DNA from: Rapana venosa
Lineage: Eukaryota; Mollusca; Gastropoda; Neogastropoda; Muricidae
DNA: 64,000 bases
Reading direction: 5' to 3'
Assembly (NCBI GenBank): GCA_028751875.1
Contig: CM054153.1
Location: forward strand, 22,287,230-22,351,229
Shown here: positions 9,794 to 21,530 of the stretch, piece after piece
Numbering within the stretch: the first letter of the stretch is position 1
Layout of the letters: every line of letters starts with the position of its first letter
Program-made: the position numbers and the translations under genes
Notes under the pieces: generated by a model
Seen by the model: only the letters and a program-made list of their open reading frames with translations
The model's database searches: none
What the model was told of the DNA's origin: nothing

Positions 9794-12700
9794 GACAAAC
9801 GGTGGACTTAGAAAAAAGCCACAATAGCTCTTTCTTAAAAAAAAATTTGGCTTTCAGTCTTGTTATATATCTGACTGATGATGTAAGTTAAAAAAATGTC
9901 TGACACGTTTTAAGGCATGGTACATCTCCGCGAATTCGCGGAAATCCGCGAAAAAGAAAAATCTATGTTAAAAGAGAAAAAACCAAATGATAACGCCCCA
10001 TAACCCTGGTCAAGGGATGTAACTCTTCCATGCGGATTACTTCCCTTCTCTGTTTGACATCCCGTCATTAATTAACCTAGGTAGCAAGTGAAGGGGACCA
10101 TGTGTATCAACAATGGGCATTGGGTTTCATGAAAGGGAGGGACTAGCATAGTGTGAAGGGAGATGGTAGGAAGGAGAGTGGGTAGGGGTGGGGGGCTTTT
10201 CACTGACTGTTCCACTTCAGCCCTGCCTGTGGTCAGAGAGCAATGTCTGTAAACATAACAGATGGAACAGCCTCTGCCCCCTTCTTTTTCCCCCCTTCTC
10301 TCTCTTTCTTTCCTTCTCTCTCTTTCTTTCTTTCTCTCTCACACACATGCATTTTTTGTATTATTCCATGTGCTTCCCCACCACCACAACCTCCCCCCAC
10401 CTCTCCCTGTGTCTGTCCTTCCTCCATCTGTGTTGGTGTACATCTGTCTAAATATGTCCTCATTTTTGCTATATGATTACTTGGGTATAAAACCTCTTTC
10501 AGGTCAAGAAGTGATAAAGTCATTCTAGGAGAGCTTATTTTAGGGCAGAAATTGCTTTGTATTAAGAACTGAAATTAATTTAAGGAGAGGCTTTCTTACA
10601 GGCTAGAATTGCTGAAAACCCTTCAGCTTCCGGGGTCAATGCCCTCTGACCCCCACAAGGAGCTCTGCCCCTTGACCCTGCCAAAGGGCAATGCCCCCTG
10701 GATCCCCAAACCATTTGAGGGAAAAATGCTTTTCTTCCAGTACCATACCTGGGTTTGCTGGACATATAAAAGTGCTAATATCAATATACAACTGAACATT
10801 AGTGAATTCTTATGGTTAGAATATAAACTCAGTTTGTGATTTGCACAGAAAATTAAAAAAAATAAATTAGTATAGTTTAGTTTACTTCAAGATGTATGTC
10901 CTTGGCAACATCAGTCGTACTATGTTGCCTGTCAAACATGCTGAAAAGATTTTTTTAAATGCTATTGAAAACAATTTCTCAGATCTTATTTTCTTTTCTT
11001 TAGCGTGTTCCTCATATAGAAAGATTTAAAAAAAAAAAATTTTTTTAAAGAAAGTTACACAAGTACAAGAATGGACTTTCATCTGACAGTACTTAACATG
11101 GCAGTGGTGGACATATTTCAGGTTCACACAGCAAACTACAAAGTTACCAGATCCTGAAATAATAATCTTTAACTTTGAAAAGGTCAAAGGTAATAAAATC
11201 AATATGTTTTGGTGGTCTTCTTAGCATTGGTAAACATTTTTTTTGACTGATCCATCTGATGGTGGTTACATTGGACATAATCAAAAGTCACCACAGACGA
11301 AATGCAGAAAGTACTCCTGGAAATAACTGAATTAGTGTGTGTGTGTGTGTATATATATATGTATGTCCCTGAACACGGGTACAAATGTATTAGATTTTCT
11401 GACAAATTTGACTATAAGTTGCGACAATTTCTAGTAACTCAAAAACAGTGGACATATGGAGTTCACTTGCTGCTGCTTCTTTCTCATGGCATGGCTGTAC
11501 TGTAAGACTAGCCTTGTTTTGAAGTACATAATGGTGACTTTTGTAAAGTGCCAGTTGGAAACTCTTTCACTTTATGAAAATTTAAAAAATCCACTATCGT
11601 GATGTGTGGACAGCTGTTATGTAAGATACAATTTTCCGTTTTTCAGTCTTCATAAACAAATTAAAGATGAAGAAAACTATTCATTCTTAACATAAGCAAA
11701 TTAAACTAGCTCCAGTGCAAAAACATGGATTGGAGACTGAAGCAATTCAATACAGATGATTCAAGTCGATCATTGTGATTGTGTGCATATGGCGGTAACG
11801 ACTGTCAGACTAAATGCTACCAACCTAGGTGTTGTGGGAAGCTCAGTTCTGTGTAGTATTCCCCGGTTCATTTTTTTTTCACGTAGTTTGGATACAGGGA
11901 ATGCATTTGTGAATCACAATGCAATATCAAACCATGTCAATACACTGTCAACTTCCAGTTGCAAAATTGTTGTGTTGGTTTTTTTTAAGCAAGGGACATT
12001 GTTAGGTTTTATCAGGAAACAAAAAAGACAGCTGCATCAGGGAAAACAGATATTACTGACAAACATAGCTTATTGAACAAGAACCTTTTGTCACAGCCTA
12101 AAGAAAGTGGTTTAAAAATGGTTGCGTACGCAAAATCTCATTGCTGAATCTTGGATTTTATCTGAGGATGAAAACAAATTCAGTGCAAAGTAGAAAAAGT
12201 GATGGTTTAGGATTACTAAACATATGAATACTTGCTTGTTTTGTAGGTAGTCTTTGAAAATATCTTGGAGAAAAATGTATTAAAATTTTTTTTTCAATTA
12301 GTTTTAGTCATTTATGTCCAGAAATTGATCAGCTAAATGCATACAGCATATAACCCTCCACAACGGCACAAGGTAGTGTTATGTGCATCATTACCTGCTA
12401 AAAGAATTTCAAGAAATTTGCAACCAAGTAGATTTATATTTATAGGATTTTAAAAGAATATCGTGCAAAACTAGGCTTAAATTCACTCTCATCCACTGTG
12501 TAATTTACAAGGTATATTCTTATTATGAGTTGATTTCTATTGTTATATTTGTCTTCCATTTGAGATTTTTGACAAAAATATCCTTTAAGAATTGACCCTG
12601 ACAAACCTCTGCTCCAGCACTCTGCTGTAGTGTTAATAAAGTGCGGACAGGTCAGGCTATGTATATTTAGGCCCATGATGTACTTGGGTATATTTTGAGT

Positions 12701-13411
12701 CCTGGTGTATTTGTAAGGGAAGAGCATGGGTATAATATGACCAGCAGTGCTTAGGACTACATTTTGTTCCATACGAGTATGGTTATGTTTTTAAGTCTTC
12801 AGGTAGCCAATAGATGTGCAATGAGCCGGTGTATATTCAGGGTGACCTCCAGAGTGTTAAGCTAAGGAATGCGTTTAACAGCATATACTGTGTGAAACTT
12901 TATCAACAATAACATTACAATACTTTTCGAAGCTCATCAACAGTCAATGAGAGCTATTCTTGCCATGCATGCACACAGAATGCATCAGAGGTGCCAAAAT
13001 CATTAGGAATTGAAAGCCTGGGATAGGGGATTTGAAGTAGGGGGGGTGTCAGAAGTCTGCAGTATTGACATTTTGTTCAGAAAAAGCAGGTCCATTTAAG
13101 TGCCAGCCTGTCTGCAATACTGGGAGTGGTATCAAGAGATTTTTACGTCATTCATTTAGTGTATGGGAACCATGATGAAGTTTCCGCTGTTAGTTGGTTT
13201 GATTAATAAAATGTTTAAAAATATTTGTAAAAGTATATATGTTATTAGTGGGGTTATTTCAGTTTGCCTTCTTTCTTGTGTCTGTAAATAGTGAATCCTT
13301 AAGGTCATGCGTTTCTCTTACAAGAAGAAAGAGGGCAAAGAAGTCGACGCATGCGTTGGATAATATTCAATTGCAAAAATTAGTATTGACTTGCCCTGTT
13401 ATCATTTTCAG

Positions 13412-13491
13412 GAATCAGCCTGACTCTGGAACAGTGGAATGCCCTGAAGGACCAAATGGATGACATCGAGACAGCCATCAGGAAATTCTGA
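13412..13491 (+). CDS. SUB1: SUB1 (PC4/p15) terminal coding exon
   Basis: After the acceptor ATTTTCAG, the exon gives (G)ISLTLEQWNALKDQMDDIETA then IRKF and a TGA stop at 13489-13491. This is the helix that closes the PC4 dimerisation/ssDNA-binding domain; family members read G-I-S-L-x-x-E-Q-W ... D-I-D-x-A-x-R-K. With the exon at 4372-4480 it yields 62 residues, essentially the whole PC4 C-terminal domain, so the fold is intact. The intron between the exons is 8.9 kb. No frame damage is seen. Confidence 0.94.
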
Positions 13492-15000
13492 GTGCAGTGT
13501 GTCCACACATGCGTGAATGAATCGTGGGGTTCAGTTCTGGAGGAGCTGCAGAAAGATGGTGCGATTGTTGATGATGATAATGTCATGTGCGTGTGCGAAC
13601 GAGGTAGTCGGTCGCAGTGCTAAACGTGAAAGTTATGGTGAAGGAGTGTGCGTACTTTGTCGAGTGCGCACACGCATGTATTTTATTTGTGTGGGTGTGG
13701 AGAAAAGGGAGGCGTGTGTGTTGTTTTGGATGCTGTAATGCTTTTGATGTTGTTCCAAAAATTCTTTTTGGTGTTGTCACGCTGTACACGATTACTGATC
13801 GTAGATTGCTGTTGTAAAGGAAATGCGAGACGAGGTGCAAGATGGCCGAAAAGATTGTAACCTTCATCATACTTCAAGGGCCTGACACATCAGGGTCCTT
13901 TTTTTTTTTTTTTGAAGTTGGTGAAAACGTTTGTTAAAATTATTGGAAATTTTATGTATCATGACTTAAGAAATTTTATCCCAGTTTCATTCAGTTTTGC
14001 TTATGAATGAACGAATGTTTGTTTTGTGCGTTTTACAAACTCTGTAAAGAAGAAAAAATGGTGCTTCCACATTAATCACACTTTAAAATGTTGATACATG
14101 CTTTGGATGTCACAGATCTAAGTTTTCAGAAAAATTGCTTCTAAGTTTAATGCACAAGAAGATCGAGTAACAAGCTGTTAAGGTTGTATTTTCCTTGAAA
14201 AATATTTTTGTCCTATTGCATTGGTTGAAGTGGGGAGGTAATGAAGTATGGTGAAGGTTAGTTGTTTTTAAAGAAGTGGGTAGGTAATCACACAGAAACG
14301 TTGAAGCAGCACGTCTTTAGCATGTTAAAACTGGCGGAGCCCATCCCCCTGACACAAAATGCATGCTGGGTATGTTTGTCATTTATTCCGCCAGTCATAA
14401 GTGGCCTTCTCTTCTTTGTAAAATGGATGGGTAGACACCAGATAGATATTGCTTGGGGTCTTGGTTTATAATCTCATTTGAATGACTCATGGAGGGAGTT
14501 GGACCCAGTGTTAACTCCATTGGGAAAAATCCCCATAAATATAAACCAAACCAATGCCCTCCAGTTTCTGTATGTATACTCCATATTCCTTTTCTTGGAC
14601 CTTTGTCTCGTGCCATGGAAGTGTGCCAACACAACACAAGGCTACATTCATACCGCCTCTTGCAACTGTAGAGCAGGCTTGAGAAAAAGCGCACATGCAT
14701 TGGAAAAGGCGTTCATACTTGTACGCATGCTTTCTGTCCTCTAGAAAGGGGAGGTTGGTGGGCCCGTTTTGTTTTCGAAAAACGAAAGTGGCCTTGACCT
14801 TCAGCACAGCTCTGATTCAGTATGATCACCTGGAAGATTTCTAGTGATGACAAAGAAGGGACCCCCCTTCCACTTAATTTTTTTTCCTCGACTGCTCGCA
14901 CAGTTATAGTAGAGCAAGAACATAGATTTCACAGGTGGTTTCATGCATTGTGTGTAGCTGTATGAACATATTTGACAGGGCAAATAAAAAGGGGTTGGGC
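13492..15000 (+). other. Probable SUB1 3' UTR and downstream sequence
   Basis: Sequence after the SUB1 stop, without open frames of note. A T tract lies at 13899-13914 and the first clear AATAAA is at 14983-14988. Degraded SINE body sequence occupies roughly 14390-14540. The true poly(A) site cannot be fixed from sequence alone. Confidence 0.4.
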
Positions 15001-15778
15001 ATGTCCACAATTTTTTTGGGCCTATCCACGCAGTAGCCATAAGATTATTCCTTTTATTTATTTATTTATTTATTTCGAGGATAATGAATGGAATAAGCAC
15101 TTGTGTGCTTTTTATTTTAATTTTACATCCGGTCCCCAGGTAGGCAGTAGCAGTATGAACATACTTTTACATTCAGATTGTTTTTGATGTTGTGAGCATT
15201 TGTCTTATTCCTATTGTGAAAATCAAGCAAAGCAGAGCTTCCAGGACTGAAGACATTGCCTGTAATGCTCGGTTTTGGAAGTTCTGTATTAGATTTTAAA
15301 ATTTTGATCATGTTAACCTCTTAACTGCCCAGTGCAAGTGCACCCTATATGCCGGGGAATAAAATTCCTATGTACCACTTGCTACGTTCATATCCCTCTT
15401 GCTCAGAAATTACTACATGAATAATCCTGATAGTCTACCCAATGACAGTATATATATCATAGATTGCTTTGAGGCAAGCTCAAATTGATATTACAGTGAT
15501 TTCACTGCGAAAATATTTGTAATGTAAAAAATTAAAAAATTATACTTTTTCATCACCACTGTCATTCTGAGTTACCCCATCTCGGTAACGTCAAACATAA
15601 GTCCAGGCCAAATCTCATTCATTTTTTTAAAAAATGCACGATCTCCTGAATCATACACGAGAGTTTTCATCACGGCCAGGTAAATCTAAAGTTTTATTTG
15701 CCCCTTTTTCAGCTGTGTAAAGTTATTGATGCCTTCAACAAGAAGTGTCAGCCATTTTGAACAAGAACTTCCCAGCAG

Positions 15779-15990
15779 GTGGCAGGATGGCTAAGACGTT
15801 CACTTGTCAAACAAGTTGACTGCGAGGTTCTGGGTTCGATTCCCTGCTTTGCCCCTTCTGGTCAGTTTGAGAGAATCGAACTGTCAAAAGTCTTTCAAAT
15901 CTTCCACACTCGTTAAAAATCTGTCCCACCTGTCGAAACATGTGGTTACCTAATTTAGGGGGGCAATGGTCACATTAAACACACACACAC
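15779..15990 (+). mobile_element. SINE with head type 2 and a divergent body
   Basis: The tRNA-like head reads GGCAGGATGGCTAAGACGTT, then GGGTTCGATTCCCTG (B box). The same head type precedes the family A body at 55495. Here the downstream part (from TTTGCCCCTTCTGGTCAG) is different and ends in a CA repeat. Confidence 0.65.
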
Positions 15991-16194
15991 ACAAATTGAA
16001 GGTTGCTTGGAGAATGTGCTATAATTTTTTGGTTTGAAATATTGAAACTGCATTTTAGGAGAGAGGATTGCTTTTGATGGCTTGGGCCAAGATTCTGTTG
16101 TACCCCAAATGAGGTAAAAAGTTTTAATTTTTTTGTGTGGAATAATTTTGTTTTTGCAACGGATACATGGATTGTGATTTATGGAAACGTTGCT

Positions 16195-16415
16195 ATGTAC
16201 TATGGTAGATTGGTGTCAAAAGTAGCCAAGGGGTTGGTCAATCCCTGTCTGAGCCAAACTCCCTCGCCCCCAAAATACACTAGACTTCAAGGTCAGAAAA
16301 GCCGCACACATAAAAGAACCCAAGGCAACAGGACAGTTGTTCCTGGCAAAATTCTGTCGTCGCACAGGAGATGAGAGCCAGAATTTTCATGCAGAGAAAT
16401 CTGCTGTGCAACAGA
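16195..16415 (+). mobile_element. SINE body/tail fragment (head type 3 family)
   Basis: The blocks AAGAACCCAAGGCAACAGGA, TGGCAAAATTCTGTCG and CATGCAGAGAAATCTGCTG match the tail of the element at 47500-47905 (opposite strand) and part of 42245-42325. Confidence 0.55.
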
Positions 16416-17136
16416 TTTTCATTTTTTAAAGGTTGTTTTGTGTCCATTATGATTAATATTGCTTAGCTTTGCTTAGCTTTTGATACTAGTGGAGATACAA
16501 GTTAAATTTGAGCAAGTTGTGATTTTGTCATGTTGAACCTTATCCTAGCAGCAAGAGAGAATTTTATGTTAACACACATTAGGCTAATGTTACTGGAGTT
16601 ACAGAGACTGAACAAGGTGACAGCCCCTGTTATTATGGTTTTAGTTGTCAGTGGGGCTTTAAATGATTTAATTAAAATGGGAGCTGGGTTTACAATAATT
16701 TGAAGGACTGTCATGGGAATTTAGCTGAACGCTACTTTGAACGAGTTTCAATGGCCATTTTATAAGGGGAGGTGCTCATTTTTGCTGGCATCATTCTTTT
16801 TGTGTTAGAAATGTGGGGAAAATTCCCTTGAAACAGACAAATGCACACCTTTGTGGCAACTCAAACCCAGTCTCTGATACAGACAACAGCAGTTTCATGC
16901 AAGTCTCGACCCAAAGTAGATTTACTGCTCAGTCTGTTTTTTAGTATGACCGTGCTTTTGGGCGGTTTTTGTTGTTTGCACAGCCTTTGACATTAGCAAA
17001 GATGGAAAAACCGTTTTGTGTACATCAAAAGAATGTTGGACCATTTTGTAATGCCAATACAATCAACATTGGCATTGACCCCCCAAAAAAAAATGCCACC
17101 CCCCCCCCAAAAAAAAACTGTTGGAGGGGGGACATC

Positions 17137-17246
17137 GACAAGGGAACTTTTCATGGCTGATGACTTGAAGTGTTAGTTTGTGTAGTAGGGCGTCACAACT
17201 AGAGTACACAAACACTTCGTCATCAGCCATGAAAAGTTCCCTCGTC
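17137..17246. repeat. Long imperfect hairpin (about 34-bp arms, 40-nt loop)
   Basis: The left arm (17137-17172) contains AGGGAACTTTTCATGGCTGA. The right arm (17213-17246) contains its reverse complement. Only a few mismatches and a 2-nt offset interrupt pairing. It could be a foldback/MITE remnant or a transcribed hairpin. Confidence 0.8.
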
Positions 17247-17354
17247 AATGCGTGCACAAATAGAGTACACAGTCGCATTGCACCTGACCGTTTTTTTATT
17301 ATGAAACTATGGTATGATAATTGCAATGTGACTCGTGCGCTTTATGTGATGGAA

Positions 17355-17412
17355 TGTAAAAACCCAACAAATGATAAACTCGGATGATTTACTCATTTGT
17401 TAGGGTTTTACT
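17355..17412. repeat. Second inverted repeat (about 23-bp arms, short loop)
   Basis: The left arm GTAAAAACCCAACAAATGAT pairs with TCATTTGTTAGGGTTTTAC on the right, around a loop of roughly 10 nt. It lies about 110 bp after the hairpin at 17137-17246 and may belong to the same foldback element. Confidence 0.7.
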
Positions 17413-18519
17413 AAAGTCTTGCATTTGTAAACTGCCCATTTTTTTGCTAGGTTTTTAATTTCAACATGAGCATGTCCTGTTCAGAAATAGTCAACAAATT
17501 TGATATTACCAATTGAATAAGTTTATTTTTCTGGTATACACATGTGCACACTGATTTGAATGCAAGTAAATAAAGTGCAGCAAAACGAACAATTGATTTT
17601 ATTATTGTATGGATGGATACGAGGAAGAAACAAAACACAACTGTCCGTCCCTCGGAATAAAAACGCCTGCGGAAAAAATTTTGGGGGTGCCTTCCACCAA
17701 TAAAAATCCTGCCATAGAAAGTGGCATGTTTAAGATAATGACATTCCCACCCCCCCACCTCCCAATTCGTTCATGCAGCAAACAATAATAGTTTTCCTCT
17801 TAGTTCCGCCAACGCCTGTAAGGATTTTTACATACAAACCCTACATACACTAGCATTCCTATATTCGTTAACGTAGAATAGTTGAGGCCAGTCTGCAGTG
17901 GCATGTGTACAATGTACAATGCCATCATGGCATTAAAGTTTTTAGGTTTCAAGGCTCAACATAAGAGCAGCGCAAAAATTCTATCACAACCCACCCCCCT
18001 CTTTTTTTCCCTCTCTTTTTTTTTCCCCAAGGGAGACTATTCACATATGCTCCTACTCTTGTGTGCAGGCTGACCCCTTCACTGTACTTCTTTATTTATT
18101 TACCCACTTGTTCCTACAGACAGACCCACAGTCAGCTCATTTAAATTTGATCAATATACAACTTTTCTCTCTTTTACGATGTATGAAAAGCTGGGTCCGC
18201 AAAACCCATAATAATTTTGTTATTCCTTCATTGTTCCACCAGTGAAATAGGGCAGTTTGAAGTCATGAGAAATGAGAAAAATGGGTCTGGTCCATGGATT
18301 ACAGTGAAGGTTGGCGTGGTTTTATCTTCCGACTAATCCTTACGGTCTAAAATCGGCATTGGCAGAACTAATTTTATTGAGGATTTATACATTTGCCTCG
18401 ACATAAATTCTGAAAGTATTCAGCTTCTGTCCTTACGGAGGGATTATGATGATGCAACAAGATGAAAGGGCTCTTGGAAATACAATTATTACCACAACTA
18501 TGATTTAAAATTGGGTAAA

Positions 18520-19536
18520 ACGAGGGTTGATCTGAAAGTCTGCATAACACATTGATACCACTCTTAATACATACATCTGTCTTTTATCTGTCTTTTATGA
18601 TGTAAGAGTTGATATCACTGACAGATTTCAGTTCCAAGAATGTAATGAAAGTCATTTTCTGGAGCTGCCAAGAGGAGGAATTTCTGAATGGTGATACTCG
18701 ACTTCAATACAGATGTGTCTGTAGCAGACAGTTTCAGAACTTGTGATATTTGGGCAGAATATGGCTTCTACAGTTAAGAATAAGTAGTTCAGATAATTTT
18801 ACCTCAGTAGAAAGTTACTGATGGCACTTACTGACTCCCTGTTTCTCAAAAAAGTTTAGGTGACGCATGAGTCACGACTATGTATATAAATATAGATCAC
18901 TCTGGCGTTTGATTGCCTGCCTGCCCATTCTCCTTCTGACCTTAAGGATTTACTAGAACTAGTACATGAAATTTTTTTCAAGATTTCAACACCTGACGAA
19001 TTTAACCCTTTGAAATTCACAAGATCTTGGAGCACTGGAAAGAAAATTGTGGCATTTTTCCTCAGAAAAACGGACCACATTACCACAGTGACAGTTTTGC
19101 CTAAGAAACAGCTCTTGGTTACCTCAGAGTGGTACCTCTATACGAAGTCTCCCACTGGTATTCAAAGCTTGGCATCACCGCCATCCAAATTTTGGTCAGC
19201 CTACCTCCAGCCTTGCTGCTGCACCACCACAATGCTGTCACAAGAACCCGAGGGTGTTCAACTCTTGTACCATCCTCCCTGGACACATCGGACCTCATCT
19301 TCATTCTGCCGTTCTGTTTCCACTTTTCAAAACTCAGATGCAAGAAAGCTTTGTTCCGAGAAATAAGAATTCACTCAGTGCTGCTGGAACTTAAGAGGAT
19401 ATCAACACAAGTATGTGTGGAGCCGACATCGAATGTCAAAGTGCATTACAACTTTGAAAGACTGTCATTATGAAACTTTAGGCGAGGTAGTCTACATGGT
19501 TTCTGAGATTATACAGACTTTCAGATCGGTCCTCGT
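18520..19536 (+). mobile_element. Decayed mariner/Tc1-like transposon with matching terminal inverted repeats
   Basis: GATCTGAAAGTCTGCATAA at about 18529-18547 is matched by TTATACAGACTTTCAGATC at about 19509-19527, the inverse complement with one change. Similarity extends outward through ACGAGG on both sides, giving an element of about 1.02 kb, the right size for mariner-like elements. The interior carries transposase-like sequence (see 18985-19470). A clean TA duplication was not resolved. Confidence 0.6.
18985..19470 (+). pseudogene. Frameshifted mariner-like transposase remnant
   Basis: Across two frames the translation follows the mariner catalytic-domain order. First is KKIVAFFLRKTDHITTV with VTSEWY (family: a V-N-x-x-W/F-Y block). 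Then come KLGITAIQ and LLLHHHNAVTRT, where the family has LLHHDNAxxHT, so a catalytic Asp position now reads His. Next is a HPPW block, then FSKLRCKKALF (family: FxxLKxxLxGKxF) and LELKRIS. At least one frameshift lies between the HPPW block and the SDLIF/FSKLRCKK part. It is non-functional. The call rests on motif order and the flanking inverted repeats, without a database search. Confidence 0.55.
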
Positions 19537-20496
19537 GACAGACAACTATTAAAACATCTATAATCTAAATTCCTCTGTGATTTGGCTAATTAACAATTAT
19601 TAAAACGGCTATCACTTCAGTTTAGATTCCTTGGTTATTTGGATTTTGATCATACAATTAAAACCACTTGCATTTAAACTCCAGTGAATTTTTTTTTTTT
19701 TTTAACAGCCACAATCTAAATTCCTTTGTACTTTAGTAATAATATCGGATCAGCTATTATTTCAATCTGTTCTTTGGTTATACAGTTATGTCAGTTGCTC
19801 TGAGGTTTGGTTGTGCAATTAATTCATTATTCTATCAATTCAATTATCTTCTCTTTGAGGTTTGCATAACAATAAATAAAACTATTATTTCAATTCCTTT
19901 CTACTCCAATAAGGCAAAACAGCTATCATATGAATTTTATTTGTGCTTTGGAAATGCAGTGATCAGAACAGCTATCATTTGAATTCCTTTGTACTTAGGT
20001 AAAACAACTATCCTTTATACTTCTTTACATTAAATTCTAATTTTTTTTAAAACCCAGTTATTAAAACAGCTTAGAGTTATCAATACAACTTCTTTGTGCT
20101 TTGGTTATACAATAATTAAAAGTAATTTGTGCTTTGATATAATAATTATTAAAATAACTATCACTTGTGCTCTGACAACAAGATTATAAAAACAGCTAAT
20201 ATTATTTGAATTCCTTTGTGCTTTGGTAACACAATAACTGAAACTGCTATAATTCTAATTTGGTTCAACTTTGGTAATACAACTATCATTTGAATCTTTT
20301 GCATTTTGTTTTAACAATTATTAAACAGCTGATATTTTAATTACTTTGTGCTTATGATTTATATTTATCAAAATGGCTTAAAACTAAACTTAAACTTATT
20401 TGTGCTTTGGTAAAATGATTATTTATACAGCCATCCTTGAATTTATTTACATTTTGGTAATAACATTATCAAAACTCCTATGTTTTGAATAAATAT

Positions 20497-20782
20497 GGGA
20501 TAGCTCAGTGGTCGGAGCACTCGCTTTCCCCCAGCCAAGTTAAGCAGCGTTGAGCGTGGTTACCAGTTGGATGGGTGATTGTTTGCGCGCCTTGGCTTCA
20601 GTACAGTTCGCCCATCACCCAGCTGTAAATGGGTACCTGTCCTCTTTAGGGTCAGGGAAGGTAAAGCAGCGAGGGAGAGGAGATGGCGCCGCCCTCAATA
20701 TGCTGGCCCTAGAGAAGTGAGGTCTCTGACGCCCCGCTCCCCTACGACCTTATAGGTTATGGGACACCTTTACCTTTACCTA
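20497..20782 (+). mobile_element. Chimeric tRNA/5S rRNA-derived SINE, copy 1
   Basis: It starts GGGATAGCTCAGTGGTCGGA (tRNA-like). It continues with AAGTTAAGCAGCG, GAGCGTGGTTACCAG and TTGGATGGGTGA, which correspond to the 5S rRNA internal control region (A box, intermediate element, C box). A unique body and a pyrimidine tail of CTTTACC repeats follow. It is too short and fused to be a 5S gene. The second copy is at 56101. Confidence 0.75.
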
Positions 20783-21282
20783 CCACATTAAATACTTAAA
20801 TTTTTTATAATTATCACAACAGCTACCGTTTGAAATCCTTTATGCTTTGATGAAACAATTAAAAAAAAAAAAAAAGTTCCATTATTTAGATCTCATTCTG
20901 CCTTGTTGATTACAGATATATTATTAAAATCTCAACCATTTACATTCCTTTGTGCATAAGTAATACAGTTAATGATAGTGACACATTTCAATTCCTTTGT
21001 GCTTTGTTAATAATTTATCCTAAAAATAAAGTTCTTTGTACCTTCATAATGCAATCATTAACCAGTTCGCTGCCATGAAAAATCTACAGTTTCAGGAGCA
21101 ATAATGAACGAAACATTCTGGCACAAAAACTACTGGAGATAGAAAAACAAATGTCTGTTTTAGGGAAAATAAATTAGGAATCCAAATCTCTATTCCAAGC
21201 TTTAAAACTATAGATTACTTAACATTGCATACCATGCCTAATATGCAAATTTTTTCCCGACACTACAGCAAATTTCTTGGCC

Positions 21283-21365
21283 AAGATATAATAATAATAA
21301 TAATAATGTATGGAATTTATATAGCGCTGAATCTTGTAAAGCAACAAATCAAAGCGCTCAGATGA
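21283..21365 (+). repeat. ATA-repeat/AGCGCTGAATCTTG dispersed element
   Basis: A run of ATA repeats is followed by TATATAGCGCTGAATCTTGT and AAAGCAACAAATCAAAGCGC. The same block occurs at 43077-43142 (+), 47150-47222 (-) and 48975-49040 (-). Confidence 0.75.
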
Positions 21366-21530
21366 CATTTTTTTATGTGTGTGTATGCGGTTTTGTAAAT
21401 TTTGTCATCTGTTCTCACCGGAACACAATGGCCTACTCTTTCGAACAGTGGAACAGGATTTAACGTGTGCGCAAGATGTTCTGCATGCATTCGCACACGG
21501 GGCCTCAGTTTATAGTCTCATCCGAAGGAT
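21365..21530 (-). mobile_element. Family A SINE fragment
   Basis: GTGTATGCGGTTTTGTAAAT through CGGGGCCTCAGTTTATAGTC matches the body of family A. It lacks both the head and the very tail, and it lies inside the TTAA element. Confidence 0.7.

Larger units (their letters stand above)
4481..13411 (+). other. SUB1 last intron (8.9 kb)
   Basis: Intron defined by the matching-phase exons at 4372-4480 and 13412-13491. It contains a partial SINE (4545-4745), the 3.38 kb transposon (4961-8338), a minus-strand fragment of dispersed repeat D (about 8625-8680), SINE pieces at 9085-9262 and 9590-9793, and a pyrimidine-rich CT tract near 10280-10345. The remainder (9800-13411) shows no gene that I recognise. 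Confidence 0.8.

Noticed and set aside
10580..10765. GC-rich stretch with a 61-codon minus frame near a CCCTGGATCCCC motif
   Set aside because: Composition stands out, but no recognisable protein, no repeats elsewhere in the window and no splice context.
20497..20782. 5S rRNA gene
   Set aside because: Only the internal promoter region is 5S-like; the 5' part is tRNA-like and the body unrelated. It is a SINE.
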